Below, one piece after another: positions 20,600-32,953 of a stretch of 50,000 nt of DNA. Position 1 is the first letter of the stretch, and each line of letters opens with the position of its first letter. Below the pieces are notes generated by a model. That model had not been told where the DNA came from and searched no databases. It was given only the letters and a program-made list of their open reading frames with translations. Source of the stretch: Halocaridina rubra. Its lineage: Eukaryota > Arthropoda > Malacostraca > Decapoda > Atyidae. A program made the translations under genes and the position numbers. The stretch is taken from contig JAXCGZ010007676.1 in NCBI GenBank assembly GCA_037179515.1, positions 1 through 50,000 on the forward strand. Reading direction: 5' to 3'.

Positions 20600-21154
20600 C
20601 ATTATCATCATAATTATTACTTAATAACTTAAGCATTTCAAGTGTCCTGCAGCACTGCACGGGAAAATAGATGAACGCTTACATCTACGGAATACAGTAT
20701 TTGAAATAGGAAAAATCCAAATAAAAATATAAATAAATTATTAAAACGCATCTGCAGGGTACGAATGGTGGCCAAGTGTGTGGGAAAAAAATGGAGGCCA
20801 ACTGTGTAAAAAAAAAAAAAAAAAAAACTCTCTCTCTCTCTCTTAATATATACAAATATCTCATGATGAAAGCTTCAGCTATACATTAATTATAATCACT
20901 CATGTTTTAAAATTTGCTGCAAGTAATGAGTGCTAATTATAATTACTAATGTGTTCAAACGTCTCCACGTCATCATGCATCGTTAGAAGCCCTTCATTCG
21001 CTACAGGGACTTGTTCACAGTTCAGGACTTTCTCAGTTATAACAGTAATAATAATAATTATAAAAATAACTGTGGCTATATACTGTCTACAGTGTTGGAA
21101 ATGACATACAGTATATGTGAAGGAAATGTATAACTATATAACAAGGTATATATT

Positions 21155-21158
<4 letters not shown>
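20600..21158. other. Non-coding stretch with short simple repeats
   Basis: An A-run and a (CT)n run lie near 20810-20843. Nothing else is recognisable. Confidence 0.4.

Positions 21159-21241
<83 letters not shown>
21159..21241. repeat. (TA)n microsatellite
   Basis: A pure run of about 83 bp. Confidence 0.98.
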
Positions 21242-21245
<4 letters not shown>

Positions 21246-21689
21246 TCCAGCTAGTAAGATGGTGAAACAGACACACTTAAAGCCTTTTAATCAAAGTTTA
21301 TGGCATCAAAGCACATGAAATAAAAAATATTATTACTTTTAATGCTCTTATGGGTTTCATTTTACTGAGAGATTACGGAATTATTATACGAAATGAATAC
21401 CATATTTTATTTACATGACTGAATTCCAGAGTTAGCATAATTGCTTAAACAATATTTAAGTTTGAAAGTGATTCTTTTATTCTTAGCAAGCATATAAAAA
21501 CGAGGTTTTCTCCCAAGAACTGTAGTCATGGCGGAATAAAAATAACCACAAATACTTTTAACTCTGGTAATGTTGAATGTCTATCACAAATGACAAAGAA
21601 AGATCAGTCTGGAAATTAAAGATTATATCCCTCAATGTACCAAAATTATAAGAGCTGTATCTGTTCTCTAAAATAAAGAAAAAACCTTG

Positions 21690-23275
21690 AAGTGTAATCT
21701 GCAACCCGAGTTCTGTTCTCTAAAAAATAAAAGAAAAACAAACTTCAAATGTAATCTGCAACCCAAGTTCTGTTCTCTAAAATAAAATAAAAAAACTTGA
21801 AATGTAATCTGCAACCCGAGTTCTGTTCTCTAAAAAAAATAAAAGAAAAACAAACTTCAAATGTAATCTGCAACCCGAGTTCTGTTCTCTAAAAAAATAA
21901 AAGATAAACAAACTTCAAATGTAATCTGCAACCCGAGTTCTGTTCTCTAAAAAATTAAAGAAAAACAAACTTCAAATGTAATCTGCAACCCGAGTTCTGT
22001 TCTCTAAAATAAAGAAAAAAAACTTGAAATGTAATCTGCAACCCGAGTTCTGTTCTCTAAAATAAAGAAAAAAAACTTGAAATGTAATCTGCAACCCGAG
22101 TTCTGTTCTCTAAAAAATTAATGAAAAACAAACTTCAAATGTAATCTGCAACCCGAGTTCTGTTCTCTAAAAAAATAAAAGATAAACAAACTTCAAATGT
22201 AATCTGCAACCCGAGTTCTGTTCTCTAAAAAATCAATGAAAAACAAACTTCAAATGTAATCTGCAACCCGAGTTCTGTTCTCTACAATAAAATAAAAAAA
22301 CTTGAAATGTAATCTGCAACCCGAGTTCTGTTCTCTAAAATAAAATAAAAAAACTTGAAATGTAATCTGCAACCCGAGTTCTGTTCTCTAAAAAATTAAT
22401 GAAAAACAAACTTCAAATGTAATCTGCAACCCGAGTTCTGTTCTCTAAAATAAAGAAAAAAAACTTGAAATGTAATCTGCACCCGAGTTCTGTTCTCTAA
22501 AAAATAAAAGAAAAACAAACTTCAAATTTAATCTGCACCCGAGTTCTGTTCTCTAAAATATAAAAGAAAAACAAACTTCAAATGTAATCTGCAACCCGAG
22601 TTCTGTTCTCTAAAAAATAAAAGAAAAACAAACTTCAAATGTAATCTGCATCCCGAGTTCTGTTCTCTAAAATAAAGAAAAAAAAACTTGAAATGTAATC
22701 TGCAACCCGAGTTCTGTTCTCTAAAATAAAGAAAAAAACTTGAAATGTAATCTGCAACCCGAGTTCTGTTCTCTAAAAAATTAAAGAAAAACAAACTTCA
22801 AATGTAATCTGCAACCCGAGTTCTGTTCTCTAAAAAATAAAAGAAAAACAAACTTCAAATGTAATCTGCAACCCGAGTTCTGTTCTCTAAAAAATAAAAG
22901 AAAAACAAACTTCAAATTTAATCTGCACCCGAGTTCTGTTCTCTAAAATATAAAAGAAAAACAAACTTCAAATGTAATCTGCAACCCGAGTTCTGTTCTC
23001 TAAAAAATTAAAGAAAAACAAACTTCAAATGTAATCTGCAAATCGAGTTCTGTTCTCTAAAAAAATAAAAGATAAACAAACTTCAAATGTAATCTGCAAC
23101 CCGAGTTCTGTTCTCTAAAAAATCAATGAAAAACAAACTTCAAATGTAATCTGCAACCCAAGTTCTGTTCTCTAAAATAAAGAAAAAAAAACTTGAAATG
23201 TAATCTGCAACCCGAGTTCTGTTCTCTAAAAAATCAATGAAAAACAAACTTCAAATGTAATCTGCAACCCGGGTC
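21690..23275. repeat. Minisatellite 1, about 56-bp unit, about 28 copies
   Basis: Core ATGTAATCTGCAACCCGAG then TTCTGTTCTCTAAAA. Two unit types alternate irregularly: a shorter one with AAAGAAAAAAACTTGA and a longer one with AAAAACAAACTTCA. Variants CACCC, TCCC and AATCG in the core mark blocks repeated later in the array (for example the CACCC units near 22480-22540 and 22927), so multi-unit duplications occurred. Minus-strand frames through it are repeat artefacts. Confidence 0.95.
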
Positions 23276-23314
23276 AAACTGATTATGAAACTTACTTAAG
23301 GATATAATATGAAT

Positions 23315-23800
23315 ACTTATCTTCTTGCAACATTTAAAAGCAATTACAATTCAATTCCAGGATCTAGATTATTCTTCTTGCAACATTTAAATGCACTTAC
23401 AAGTCAATTCCAGGATCTAGATTATTCTTCTTGCAACATTTAAAAGCAATTACAATTCAATTCCAGGATCTAGATTATTCTTCTTGCAACATTTAAATGC
23501 ACTTACAATTCAAATCCAGGATCTAGATTATTCTTCTTGCAACATCTAAATGCAATTACAACTCAATTCCAGGATCTGGATTATTCTTCCTGCAACATTT
23601 AAATGCAATTACAACTCAATTCCAGGATCAGAATTATTCTTCTTGCAACATTTAAAGGAAATTACAACTTAATTCCAGGATCTAGATTATTCTTCTTGCA
23701 ACATTTAAAAGCAATTACAACAATTCCAGGATCTAGATTATTCTTCCTGCAACATTTAAGTGCAATTACAACTCAATTCCAAGATCTAGATTACTTTGGA
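23315..23800. repeat. Minisatellite 2, about 53-bp unit, 9 copies
   Basis: Unit: TTCTTGCAACATTTAAATGC, then AATTACAACTCAATTCCAGG and ATCTAGATTA. It sits about 40 bp after minisatellite 1 but shares no obvious sequence with it. It lies upstream of the glycosyltransferase-like gene. Confidence 0.95.
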
Positions 23801-23939
23801 TTATCTGTATTGAGTGGTCAAGAGGAATTTTGTCTTATCTAAAGCGCTATGTGTCACCCAAGTGAAACTGTGGCGTAATAACCCTAGTCACAAAATATCT
23901 AAGAAATGAATATTTTCTTTCCCGAGCATACCTTTATTT

Positions 23940-24145
23940 ATCTAAAGCTAGTGGTACAGCTGCGGCTGTCGGGACACACGGCAGAAGATCCTCGCCCACT
24001 TACCCTGTGGATGACTCAACCAGGGTGGTGGAAGGATAAGTAGCAGCCCTTTATCCCCAATTAATTAAGAGGAGTGATCGAGGTATATTAGTTCCTTATG
24101 AATGTGCATACTTTGATTCAGCAACCCTCCCCTTACTAAGGGTAT
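23940..24145 (+). repeat. Interspersed repeat R4 (ACTCAGCCACC-type end)
   Basis: GCAGAAGATCCTCGCCCACT and TACCCTGTGGATGACTCAAC match 43430-43600. The right part TTTGATTCAGCAACCCTCCC matches the common end CTTTGACTCAGCCACCC. Confidence 0.6.
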
Positions 24146-24666
24146 TGCAGCTAATGTTAATTTCTCACCTGACATTTGTCATTAAAATTATGAACTGAAT
24201 TAGCATTACGTATATGTGTCTCGCTTAGGGGCTAAAAAGAGATTGGAGTTTTCTTGCACTGGGAAATAATATTGCAATGTCTACACAATCATATTTACTC
24301 ACTGTAAAAGTGTTTCCTTTTTTAGTCTTGTAAGATTGAAAGAATCATTAATATTATCAATCTATAGACTCCATGTCATTTATTTCTATAGCTGACAATA
24401 CTTAGAAATTGGTTGGCATATAGGTTTTACTGTAACTATCAAAAACTACCTAAAAATCCAAAGTCAATAGCTTGCAAATTTCAGTTGTAGGCATTCCTCC
24501 GTTTTTATTTCGTACACTTTTTTTTTTACTTTAAAACGATTTTCAGTCATACCTAACTCAGTTTACCTATATAAATTAAATGGTTGTTAGATCATTCATA
24601 AACAAATTTAGGTAAAAATATTGCAAATGTCGATTTTAATAGTTGGAACTTTAATTTTGTCCTTAG
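24146..24666. other. Region upstream of the first recognised exon
   Basis: No start codon lies in frame with the exon at 24667. It ends in a polypyrimidine acceptor (TTTGTCCTTAG). A 5' exon with the initiator Met should lie upstream but was not recognised. Confidence 0.35.
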
Positions 24667-25051
24667 AGGAGTCAACACCAGGACGCTCAAAAGACTGGTC
24701 ATCTCTGGGTTTATATTTGCTATTCTTGCCTATTTGACCTTATATGAATTTGGTCTCGAACGTCTTCCATATTTTTCAAATCTTTCAATAGTCCAAAATG
24801 ATACGGCACTGTCAAACAGATACAAAGAGAGGCACTTAAACGTATCCATACATTACAATGGCAGTGTGTCAACAGATGATGGCAATATTACATCACCTGA
24901 TGATGTCAATTTTATTACAATTACTCTTGACCCATGCAATTGTCAAAGAACAATTGTTACCAGAATGAAACCAAGTTACTTGAACAATTCATTCCTGAAC
25001 TCTACATCCAGCTGCGGTGACTGGGCGACCGCTCGAGGTTTCGGACAGAAG
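24667..25051 (+). CDS. Exon: signal anchor and glycosylated stem
   Basis: Acceptor GTCCTTAG; first base completes a split codon; donor AAG/GTAATG, phase 0. Encodes 128 residues from GVNTRTLKRL to RGFGQK. Confidence 0.82.
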
Positions 25052-28000
25052 GTAATGATCAACGGTTAAACGGCTAATTTTTCTGCCTTCCTGCATTGAG
25101 ATGATTCGTTACACGAACATTTTGATAACTATCTGAACTATAGTCTTAAATTTAACCAACCAAGCTTTGCATCTAAGTGGTTTCTCCTTATTTACTTTAA
25201 GGAAATGATCAGTTTAATAACTGTCAACTAAACATTATAGATATTCACCTACTGAACAAAACTACTCTTGTCGCTTAATATTGAACCTTATAGAAAATGC
25301 TTGATATACATTAAATAACTTATTATTCTATTTCAGGTAGTGTGCTACACAGTGTTTGGCCCTTTCCCTTCTCCTTATTATTTGGGAATATTGTACCTGA
25401 TGCCACAGCTAAAAAAATTCTATCCAGGATGGACTGCAAGAGTTTATCATGCTCTGAATCTAGACGTTCACGAACAGAAGATGTGGCTGTGCCAACTGGC
25501 TTGTCACAACCCCCACTTGGACTTCTGCGATGTCAGAAAGTTACCAGGTTTGATTTAGGTTGTGGGTGGAAAATAATTCCATATCTGTATCATAAAAGAA
25601 TTGGTCACCATGGCAAAGTGGTAGCGCTCATGACTTTGAGTTATCAGGTTTATCAAGTTGCGGGTTCGCGGCCCACCACAGTCTGAGGTAAAAAAGGGCA
25701 TTCACTCAGAGTACCAATCACATCTGCCAATACCAAAGTCCTTTGCAAGAAGGCACAGTCCTACCCTAGTAGAAAAGGGCGTCCGTAACATAAAGTCAAT
25801 CACATCTGTGTCACAAATGCCTATTAACTGAGACTAAAAGTGTGAAATACTAGCAATCATTTTCTCCCTATATTTTTTTCTCTGTCAATGATTAAGGGAT
25901 GTCAAGGAATACTAAAGCCGATTCATCCTTTTTTTTTTAATCCGCTGTGATCATTATGCTGGCTTAAGCAGAAATGGTGTAATGTTGGCCAAAATTTTAA
26001 CACAATACCGGAACAAAATTTTTTCAAGGCTACAATCAGTAAAAAACTGACAATTAAACTCGTCTTAAAAGCAGAAATGTAATTACAGGTAGTCATTGAC
26101 AAACGATTTGATCGGTTCCAACTGACTGGTCGTAAGTCAAATCTATCATAAGTCGAACCATAAAATTCATTGGGAAAAATGACCTTATGGGGGTATAGTA
26201 TGGTGTTAGATAACAGTATATCGTCTTTACATCACAATATTTGATCTTTTTATTTACTTTTATTGCATCATATCCTTAGTTCATTATTATTGTAAGCAAT
26301 TTATCAAGTTTCATGGTTCATTAATGTTATACTGTAATTAAAAAAATATAAAAACCTCTTACACGCTGTACATGGTTTGGTTGGTTGTGTTTGGCTCTTA
26401 AAAAAAAAATGCAAAGCACTGTCTTAGCTCTTCGTTTAATTTTCTTTATTTCTTAGCTTATTTTTGGGTAACATTTGCTCTGCCAGGTGCAAGGCATTAT
26501 GGCCAAATAGTGAGTACATATTCATGGTCTCGGTTATAAAGTCGAATAGTTATAAATCAATTACTAACTGCATGAAATTATCTTTCGGAGCTAATCTACA
26601 TTACTTTCCAAGAAATAAGCAGTGGACCTATAACCATGTTCTCATACACTGTACAGATGGGTGACTGACTATAATATCCCTAGAACTGAAGGATAGTTGC
26701 TAATAGGATTTCTTTGAGCTCCACATTTAAACACAGACTACTACCCACACCATCCCGTGGTTATTTTAGTATATTTTGCCAGCTAAAGAGATAATTTTAC
26801 TTTCATCTGAAGATGAAGAAATCATTCATAAACAAGACATACATATTCAGCCGAACCATCATTGATTCTGTCAAGTAATATGTAGGAATTTTCCAGGAAT
26901 ATCCAATCTGTATGTCATTGGTTATATGATTCTTTTGTTTTTAAAGAATAGCTAATAATTTACTATACAGTCATAGTAGGAATACACATCTTTAATTTAC
27001 ACCCCCCCCCAAAAAAAAAAAAAATTCAAGATCAGACAAAACTTACCATACATGAATGGTTCAAAACGAATTCTTGGTTCACTGCTACATGCGTCCTTCT
27101 CCTGGAAAGATATCATACCTTAGTAATATAAAGGAGGAGACAGTGATGAATCATCTTGTTAAAGATCTGATAAACAGTTGACTATTAATAGTACCATTAT
27201 ATGAGTCACAATCAGTCCCTATTCGAATGAGGGTGGACACTAGACCTGAGCAGGCACTAAAATCCTGCCCTCTACCGCCCTGCACAGGTCTCCAGTGTAC
27301 ACTGACATCTTGGAGTTAAGGCTGGATACCCTTCCTAGCACCTCACAGTGGGCTGAAACCCATGTTAGTTGCTCTACTAATGAGCTACTACACCCTCCAA
27401 ACTTGTAACTATTACGAAGCTCTAACAAACATGATTGTATATCTCTTTATTATACAGATTGGAAATGGACTTTGTGGTTACCAAGCATAGGAAAAATTTC
27501 AGTTGATATTAATATCCTTCAAGTATCTAAGAAAAAAGGAGTGAAAACTAATAGATTGTATTATATACATGTAAAATGCTTATTAACACTGTTGACATGG
27601 CCTGTGCAAACATAAAGGGGTCTCGGATTCAATCTATATTGATAAAGCCGTCATATAATAATACTTGACTTGGAAGGTCATAGATTGCTATGGAGCCCAC
27701 AGAGAAGCATTAGGAAGGGCTTTCAGCCTTAATTCTCCAGGTCTAGTTTGTCTTTGTCCACTCGCTTGGTGGGGAATAATAGTAACACACGAAAACAAGG
27801 CTTAAACTTTTGCTACCAAAAAGACTAATGCAAAATTTAGATATTCCATAACTTGAATACAAGACACTTTCATTAATAGATAGACTGGAGTTTTATAAAA
27901 GATTGTGGTATTTTCTAGTTTGGTTCAGATGCCAGCAAATGAAACCCCTACAATATCTGCTGCAGACTAGTACATAATATTTTGCTTACATTATATACTG

Positions 28001-31000
28001 TAGCATTTATATACACTATCAATTATGTACTCCATTCATATCATGAAACTGATATTTACTTAGGGGAAGAATGAGGACCACACTAGAACAATGGTAAAAG
28101 CCGTTTGTGACCACTCCCAACATAGGGATTAATAATGACACAAGACTTAAAACAAAGTCAGTGACCCGAGAGAATTTATTAATTCATTTTCTAAACATCA
28201 TCAAATCTTTCGGCTTCTCGCAACAGGGGTCGCCGCAGCGGATCAATCGTCTCCATATCGCCCTATCCCCTTTATCCTCCTCTGACACACCATACACCCT
28301 CACATCATTTTTTTGAAGTATTATATTTTATGTATTCTATACAGACTTAGGGGATGTCAGTTGGTCTGCTGGACAACTCTGGAGGTTCATTGCATTAGGG
28401 GACGTACTTGTAGAAAGGTTTATGTCCAGGGAAACAGATGGGCCAATACTGAAACGGGAAGTGGATGCAGTAGCAGAGTGGATTGAATCTGGTAAGGTAA
28501 GGCAACATATATATATTTCTTTTACGTTTTGTGTCACTATTAGTCCCCATATGGAGTGGACAATGATGAAGTGAAGCTGGATCTCTTCCAATTATCCAGT
28601 GATGGACTTGATCGTGGGTCAGTTACCTTCCAAGTCGAGTACTCTAACCACTGAGGTAATCTGGTCCCCTTACTCGGGCCAATATAGCCTGAAATTTGCA
28701 TCTGAAGGTAGTCTCATATATACAAACTTCATCAACTGAAACACTCATGTAGAAGAATAGCACTTACGATATCTGGTATTACTACACTGTATTTGATATA
28801 TAAAAAGCACGTAGCGGTAGCGCAGTGGCCGAGATCAACTCGGGAAGTGATAAACCCGTACTCAATCCCACTACAGAGTGTAAGGAAGGGCATCCAGCCT
28901 TAATTCCCAATCTCTAACCTGTTTGTGTCAACCTCCATTCGAATGAGAATGAATAGTGACAAATTAATTGGTAACTAATAATAACAACAATGAAGTAAAT
29001 TAATAGGATCAGATATCTACTTAGAAAAATAATATACTGTATAAAAAGAATAGATAAATGAGTAAAAAAAAAAAGATTAATAATTACTTTAACATTATTC
29101 AATCACGGCACAATCATAATAAAAGCAAGAGTTATTGTAGGGCAAAATGAAGAGGAGAGATTTAAAATGAAAAGAAAAAAATATCCTCTCATCTCTGTAA
29201 AACTCAGAATTTATACACATAATGAATGATACAAGCAATAAGAGAATTACATTTAACAAAATCACTGGTATGTGAATGCCCTTTGAATATATGTATTGAA
29301 AGATTTAATTACGAAAAACAAATCCCTTATCCTAAATACACAGTTTGACATTAATCATTCATAAAAAAAGACACATTTAGAATAACAAAAATCACATTTC
29401 AGTGTTTTCATGTGATGCATGATGCCCCAACGCATGCTATGCCCATGTTAGCAGGAACCTGGGCTGGTTGTAATACATGGAAGATCCCCTTATTCCAAAG
29501 TATTCGTTGGAAGATGCTACTGATGGCCAAAAACGCTGTTCGGAAAATGGATCAGCCGGCACTTAAGGTAAGGATGCACAGACAATAAGAAGATATAAGT
29601 TGTTTACCGTTTTATGTGTACCTATTAATGCCCATAAGCATAGGAATGGACACAGACTACAGCTAGGGGAATAAGGCTGGATGACCTTCCTAATGCCCCG
29701 CAGTGGCTTCAGCAAGGGTATGTCACTTTCTGAGTCGAGTGCTTTCACTATTCCACTACTGTGGCCTCCATTAGAAGATATATACTTTTATTTCCAACAT
29801 AGAGCTATATTCCACTCTGACAATCCCTTCCATCAACGGTCATGTGGTGTGTGTGTCTGTGTAAAAAAAAAATAATAAATAATAATAATAATAATAATTA
29901 TTTAGGCTTGGATTCCCAGCCCAGCACTCTCCTGTCTCTTAGACTCTGCTCTTCTGACATGCATGGAATACTAGAGTGGATTTTTCTCTCCTCTGCCACA
30001 AGGATTAGTTTTTTAGTCGGTTCTTACAACATGTAGTGATGAAGTGGGTGGTATTTTATGTTTCAACCCCAGTGTGAATGGGGATGAGCAGTGAGACATA
30101 AAACGGTTAGCAACAATATTTTGCTCTACTAATAAGAACTAACTAGCAAAACCAGAAATGTTACATAAATATGACAACAATTATTACCTAAAATACTTTA
30201 TAAAAACAACATAAGCAAAAACAGCAACAAATATAACTAAATAAGTCGACAAAACAGTAATCAAAACAATACTGCTACTAGTGGGACTAAAAAACTATCC
30301 AGTATTAAATACAGTAGTAAAAAATTAATCTGTCACTACAGATAATTTAATGCAAATGGTAGTAAACATAATATGATAATCTATAACACTGGTAACAGGG
30401 CCTCAAATACAAGATTGTGCATCAGCAATAGCAATAACCTCATTTTAGTGCCGTCGCCGGATTGGTTACGTACTCAACTTTGATTCCTCAGGTCGTAGGT
30501 TCGAGACACATTACAGTCTGAGGTTAGATAGGGTATTCACTCAGAGTAACTGTCGCACTTCCCAAAGTCTTCAAAGGAGGGCGATGTCCTAGCCCTTAAG
30601 AGAAAAGGGAGTCTGCTGTAAAACAGGATCATTGGCAATTACCCCAACAATGACAACACACAGCTGCAGGCACAGCTTCCCAATATTCACCCTTTTGAAT
30701 CCCCCCTACCCCATCAGATCAGAGTCCAACTGGCCAGGCTGCGATGTGGGTACCACCCAGTCCTTTACAGCTATGAGAAGAGGCTGAATGACTGTATGTG
30801 ATGCCTCTCCAGAATGTAACACTTCACCTCATACAAACATACACACTATAGACGACTACATCACAAACAGACACATACACCAACAACAAAACATACACTT
30901 CCTGAAAGGATTGTGATAAAGCTTGTGATCAGCTGTAGCCTTCCTTAGGGACTCAGGGTTGTGTGGCCAGACGTTTTAAGAAAAGCATACAACAACTGTA

Positions 31001-31854
31001 GATGTAGTAGCTGTATAGCCTGTGCATATATTTGGGGCTTTGTTTTCTTGGCTCGGCCACCCCCCATTACACGAGGGAATGAGGCCATGTGTATATGTAT
31101 GTATGTTGTTTTGCACAGTCTGTGGGCCTGAATTGTATAAAAGTTTCTTTTATTGCATCCAAATATTGTATGGGTAATTGATCTGAGGGCATTATGTCTT
31201 GGTGTCAGTGACCATCCTAAAATTCCTGGTATAACATAAGATATTCACCAATTTTAGTTCCTGCTGGGGTTCTAATGCATGAATATATCCATTAATAATT
31301 TAGTAGTAAGACATGTATATACTACATACTATATAATGGAACCTCTACAGAAGCATAAGGAGTTTAAATAACATGTGCTCTTCATCTCCTTCATAAATAG
31401 CATGAAACCCATCCTTATGCAAACTTTTTGAAAAATGTTGGAATTTTTCATATAAATATCATATATGAATTCCTCAAGTATTAACGAATGTTTTTAAGAT
31501 GAATAAATGCGCATTTATTTGTTTTTAGGACTGTATCATTGCATACATAGACTATTTGCTCTGAAATCATATATAATTTTGTAATTCTTTCTTACAATCC
31601 ATAGCAACTGATATTCTACACTCTATTCATTTTAACAGGCACTTCTGTGGCCTAAAATAATGAATAACATCACAATTCACGATTCCTACAACTGTAAAAT
31701 GTATCCAGGATCTAGACCCTTTCCCTCCCAGAGGGAAAACCTGACTTTCGTAGGTCTCCGCACGTTTAGAGAGAAATGGAGAAACGACGGGGTGTGGAAA
31801 CCATGCCCTGTCTGGTGCCGTCCTCCTGACCATCAAGACTGGGAATACTGTTAA
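24667..31854 (+). CDS. Type II membrane, glycosyltransferase-like protein of unknown function (5 exons, 5' incomplete)
   Basis: Exons 24667-25051, 25337-25547, 28345-28496, 29403-29567 and 31639-31854 join in phase to about 375 residues and a stop. The first exon has a basic flank, then a hydrophobic anchor (LVISGFIFAILAYL), then a Ser/Asn-rich stem with several NxS/T sites (NLS, NDT, NVS, NGS, NIT, NST). This is the layout of a Golgi/ER luminal type II protein. Later motifs are YPGWTARVYH, LDFCDVRKLPG, QLWRFIALGD, MSRETDGPILKREV, HVMHDAPTHAMPMLAG, HDSYNCKMYPGSRPFPSQRE and a Cys-rich end CPVWCRPPDHQDWEYC. I recall this as a conserved but uncharacterised invertebrate family related in style to glycosyltransferases; no reaction is claimed. 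The gene converges on the arylsulfatase. The start codon was not found. Confidence 0.78.
25337..25547 (+). CDS. Exon: YPGW...CDVRKLP
   Basis: Acceptor TATTTCAG/GTAGTG, donor CCAG/GTTTGA. 70 codons plus one base. Holds VVCYTVFGPFPSPYYLGIL and four cysteines. Confidence 0.85.
25607..25797 (+). mobile_element. SINE-1 copy 5, diverged (intronic)
   Basis: GGTCACCATGGCAAAGTGGTAGC head, GCGGGTTCGCGGCCC B box, then body words TCTGAGGT..AAAAGGGCATTC and TTTGCAAGAAGG. More diverged than copies 3 and 4. No clear flanking duplication. Confidence 0.8.
26085..26260. mobile_element. Possible DNA-transposon (MITE/Tigger-like) end
   Basis: CAGGTAGTCATTGACAAACG, GGTCGTAAGTCAAATC and CATAAGTCGAACCATAA resemble the terminal region of Tigger-like elements that begin with a CGACTTACGA motif. 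The partner end was not located, so the extent is uncertain (possibly to about 26690). Confidence 0.4.
26261..27200. other. Intron sequence without assigned features
   Basis: A short C-run plus A-run lies near 27000. No exon-like sequence with good borders was found. Confidence 0.35.
27201..27398 (-). mobile_element. SINE-3 copy with internal insertion (intronic)
   Basis: CCCTATTCGAATGAGGGTGGACAC is the tail (split CCCTATTCGAAT / GAGGGTGGACAC). TTAAGGCTGGATACCCTTCC and CCTCACAGTGGGCTG are the body. About 70 bp of extra sequence lie between them. Confidence 0.6.
27679..27786 (+). mobile_element. SINE-3 fragment (intronic)
   Basis: TTAGGAAGGGCTTTCAGCCTT, AATTCTCCAGGTCTAGTTTG and a diverged TGTCCACTCGCTTGGTGGGG tail follow SINE-3 order. 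Confidence 0.55.
28201..28318 (+). mobile_element. LINE 3'-end-like fragment (GTCGCCGCAGCGGATCA type)
   Basis: GGGGTCGCCGCAGCGGATCA, CGTCTCCATATCGCCCTATC and a CTCACATCATTTT end. This sequence type is widespread at 3' ends of RTE-like LINEs/SINEs in animals, from memory. It ends 26 bp before the next exon's acceptor. Confidence 0.5.
28345..28496 (+). CDS. Exon: WRF...GD...REVDAV
   Basis: Acceptor TATACAG/AC, donor GGTAAG/GTAAGG. The two leading bases complete a GAC codon with the previous exon. Encodes DLGDVSWSAGQLWRF and an acidic helix ending AEWIESGK. Confidence 0.85.
28527..28668 (-). mobile_element. SINE-3 copy, diverged (intronic)
   Basis: TAGTCCCCATATGGAGTGGAC tail, AGCTGGATCTCTTCC body, AGTCGAGTACTCTAACCACT head. 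Begins about 30 bp after an exon. Confidence 0.6.
28809..28963 (+). mobile_element. SINE-3 copy, full length (intronic)
   Basis: tRNA-like head GTAGCGGTAGCGCAGTGGCC (A box) and CGTACTCAATCCCACTACAG (B box region). Body AAGGAAGGGCATCCAGCCTT, then AATTCCCAATCTCTAACCTG and tail CCATTCGAATGAGAATG. This copy shows the family's structure best. Confidence 0.75.
28964..29402. other. Intron, AT-rich
   Basis: Nothing recognisable before the acceptor at 29402. Confidence 0.4.
29403..29567 (+). CDS. Exon: FHVMHDAPTHAMPMLAG
   Basis: Acceptor CATTTCAG, donor CTTAAG/GTAAGG, exactly 55 codons in phase 0. Holds the family's most conserved histidine/proline motif, followed by TWKIPLFQSIRWKMLL. Confidence 0.85.
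29608..29769 (-). mobile_element. SINE-3 copy (intronic)
   Basis: TGTACCTATTAATGCCCATA tail, AATAAGGCTGGATGACCTTCC and CCCCGCAGTGGCTTCAGC body, GAGTCGAGTGCTTTCAC head. Starts about 40 bp after an exon. Confidence 0.65.
29868..29900. repeat. (AAT)n microsatellite
   Basis: A short AAT run after an A-run. Confidence 0.85.
29901..30110 (+). repeat. R4-type repeat followed by a SINE-3 tail fragment
   Basis: TTCTGACATGCATGGAATAC and GGATTTTTCTCTCC resemble 34935-35050 and 39120-39240. From 30043, CAGTGTGAATGGGGATGAGC is the SINE-3 tail. Confidence 0.45.
30451..30632 (+). mobile_element. SINE-1 copy 6, diverged (intronic)
   Basis: GTCGTAGGTTCGAGACAC (B box), then CAGTCTGAGGTTAGATAGGG, TATTCACTCAGAGTAAC and AGAAAAGGGAGTCTGC follow SINE-1 order. 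Confidence 0.7.
30665..30895 (+). pseudogene. LINE ORF C-terminal relic (LARLRCGYHP type)
   Basis: One frame reads PHQIRVQLARLRCGYHPVLY then SYEKRLNDCM, stop, and a decayed Cys/His stretch. This resembles the C-terminal LAQLRSGY...CP.C...HL segment of jockey-like retroposon ORF2, from memory. Two in-frame stops show decay. Confidence 0.45.
30930..31270 (+). repeat. R4/R-A type repeat remnants (intronic)
   Basis: GGCTCGGCCACCCCCCATTA resembles the R4 end. TATTGTATGGGTAATTGATC and TGAGGGCATTA resemble 8930-8960. Confidence 0.4.
31639..31854 (+). CDS. Terminal exon: HDSYNC...PCPVWCRPPDHQDWEYC
   Basis: Acceptor TTTTAACAG, phase 0, 71 codons and TAA. Cysteine-rich C-terminus, likely disulfide-bonded in the lumen. 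Confidence 0.85.
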   Translation, partial: ALLWPKIMNNITIHDSYNCKMYPGSRPFPSQRENLTFVGLRTFREKWRNDGVWKPCPVWCRPPDHQDWEYC

Positions 31855-32843
<989 letters not shown>

Positions 32844-32892
32844 TGTTCCCCCAGTTATTCGCGTTTCTTGGTTCGCGTTCTCACTGTATCGC

Positions 32893-32895
<3 letters not shown>

Positions 32896-32949
<54 letters not shown>
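32896..32949. repeat. Poly-T run
   Basis: 54 T residues inside Tigger-2. Tigger-1 has an equivalent A-run near 7340. Confidence 0.95.

Positions 32950-32953
<4 letters not shown>

Noticed and set aside
22528..22794. Repetitive ORF with FREQNSGCRLH units
   Set aside because: It is minisatellite 1 read on the minus strand. Units of two lengths break the frame often, so no selection on a protein is visible.
21690..23800. CRISPR-like array
   Set aside because: Units are contiguous tandem repeats with no unique spacers, in an intron-containing animal genome.
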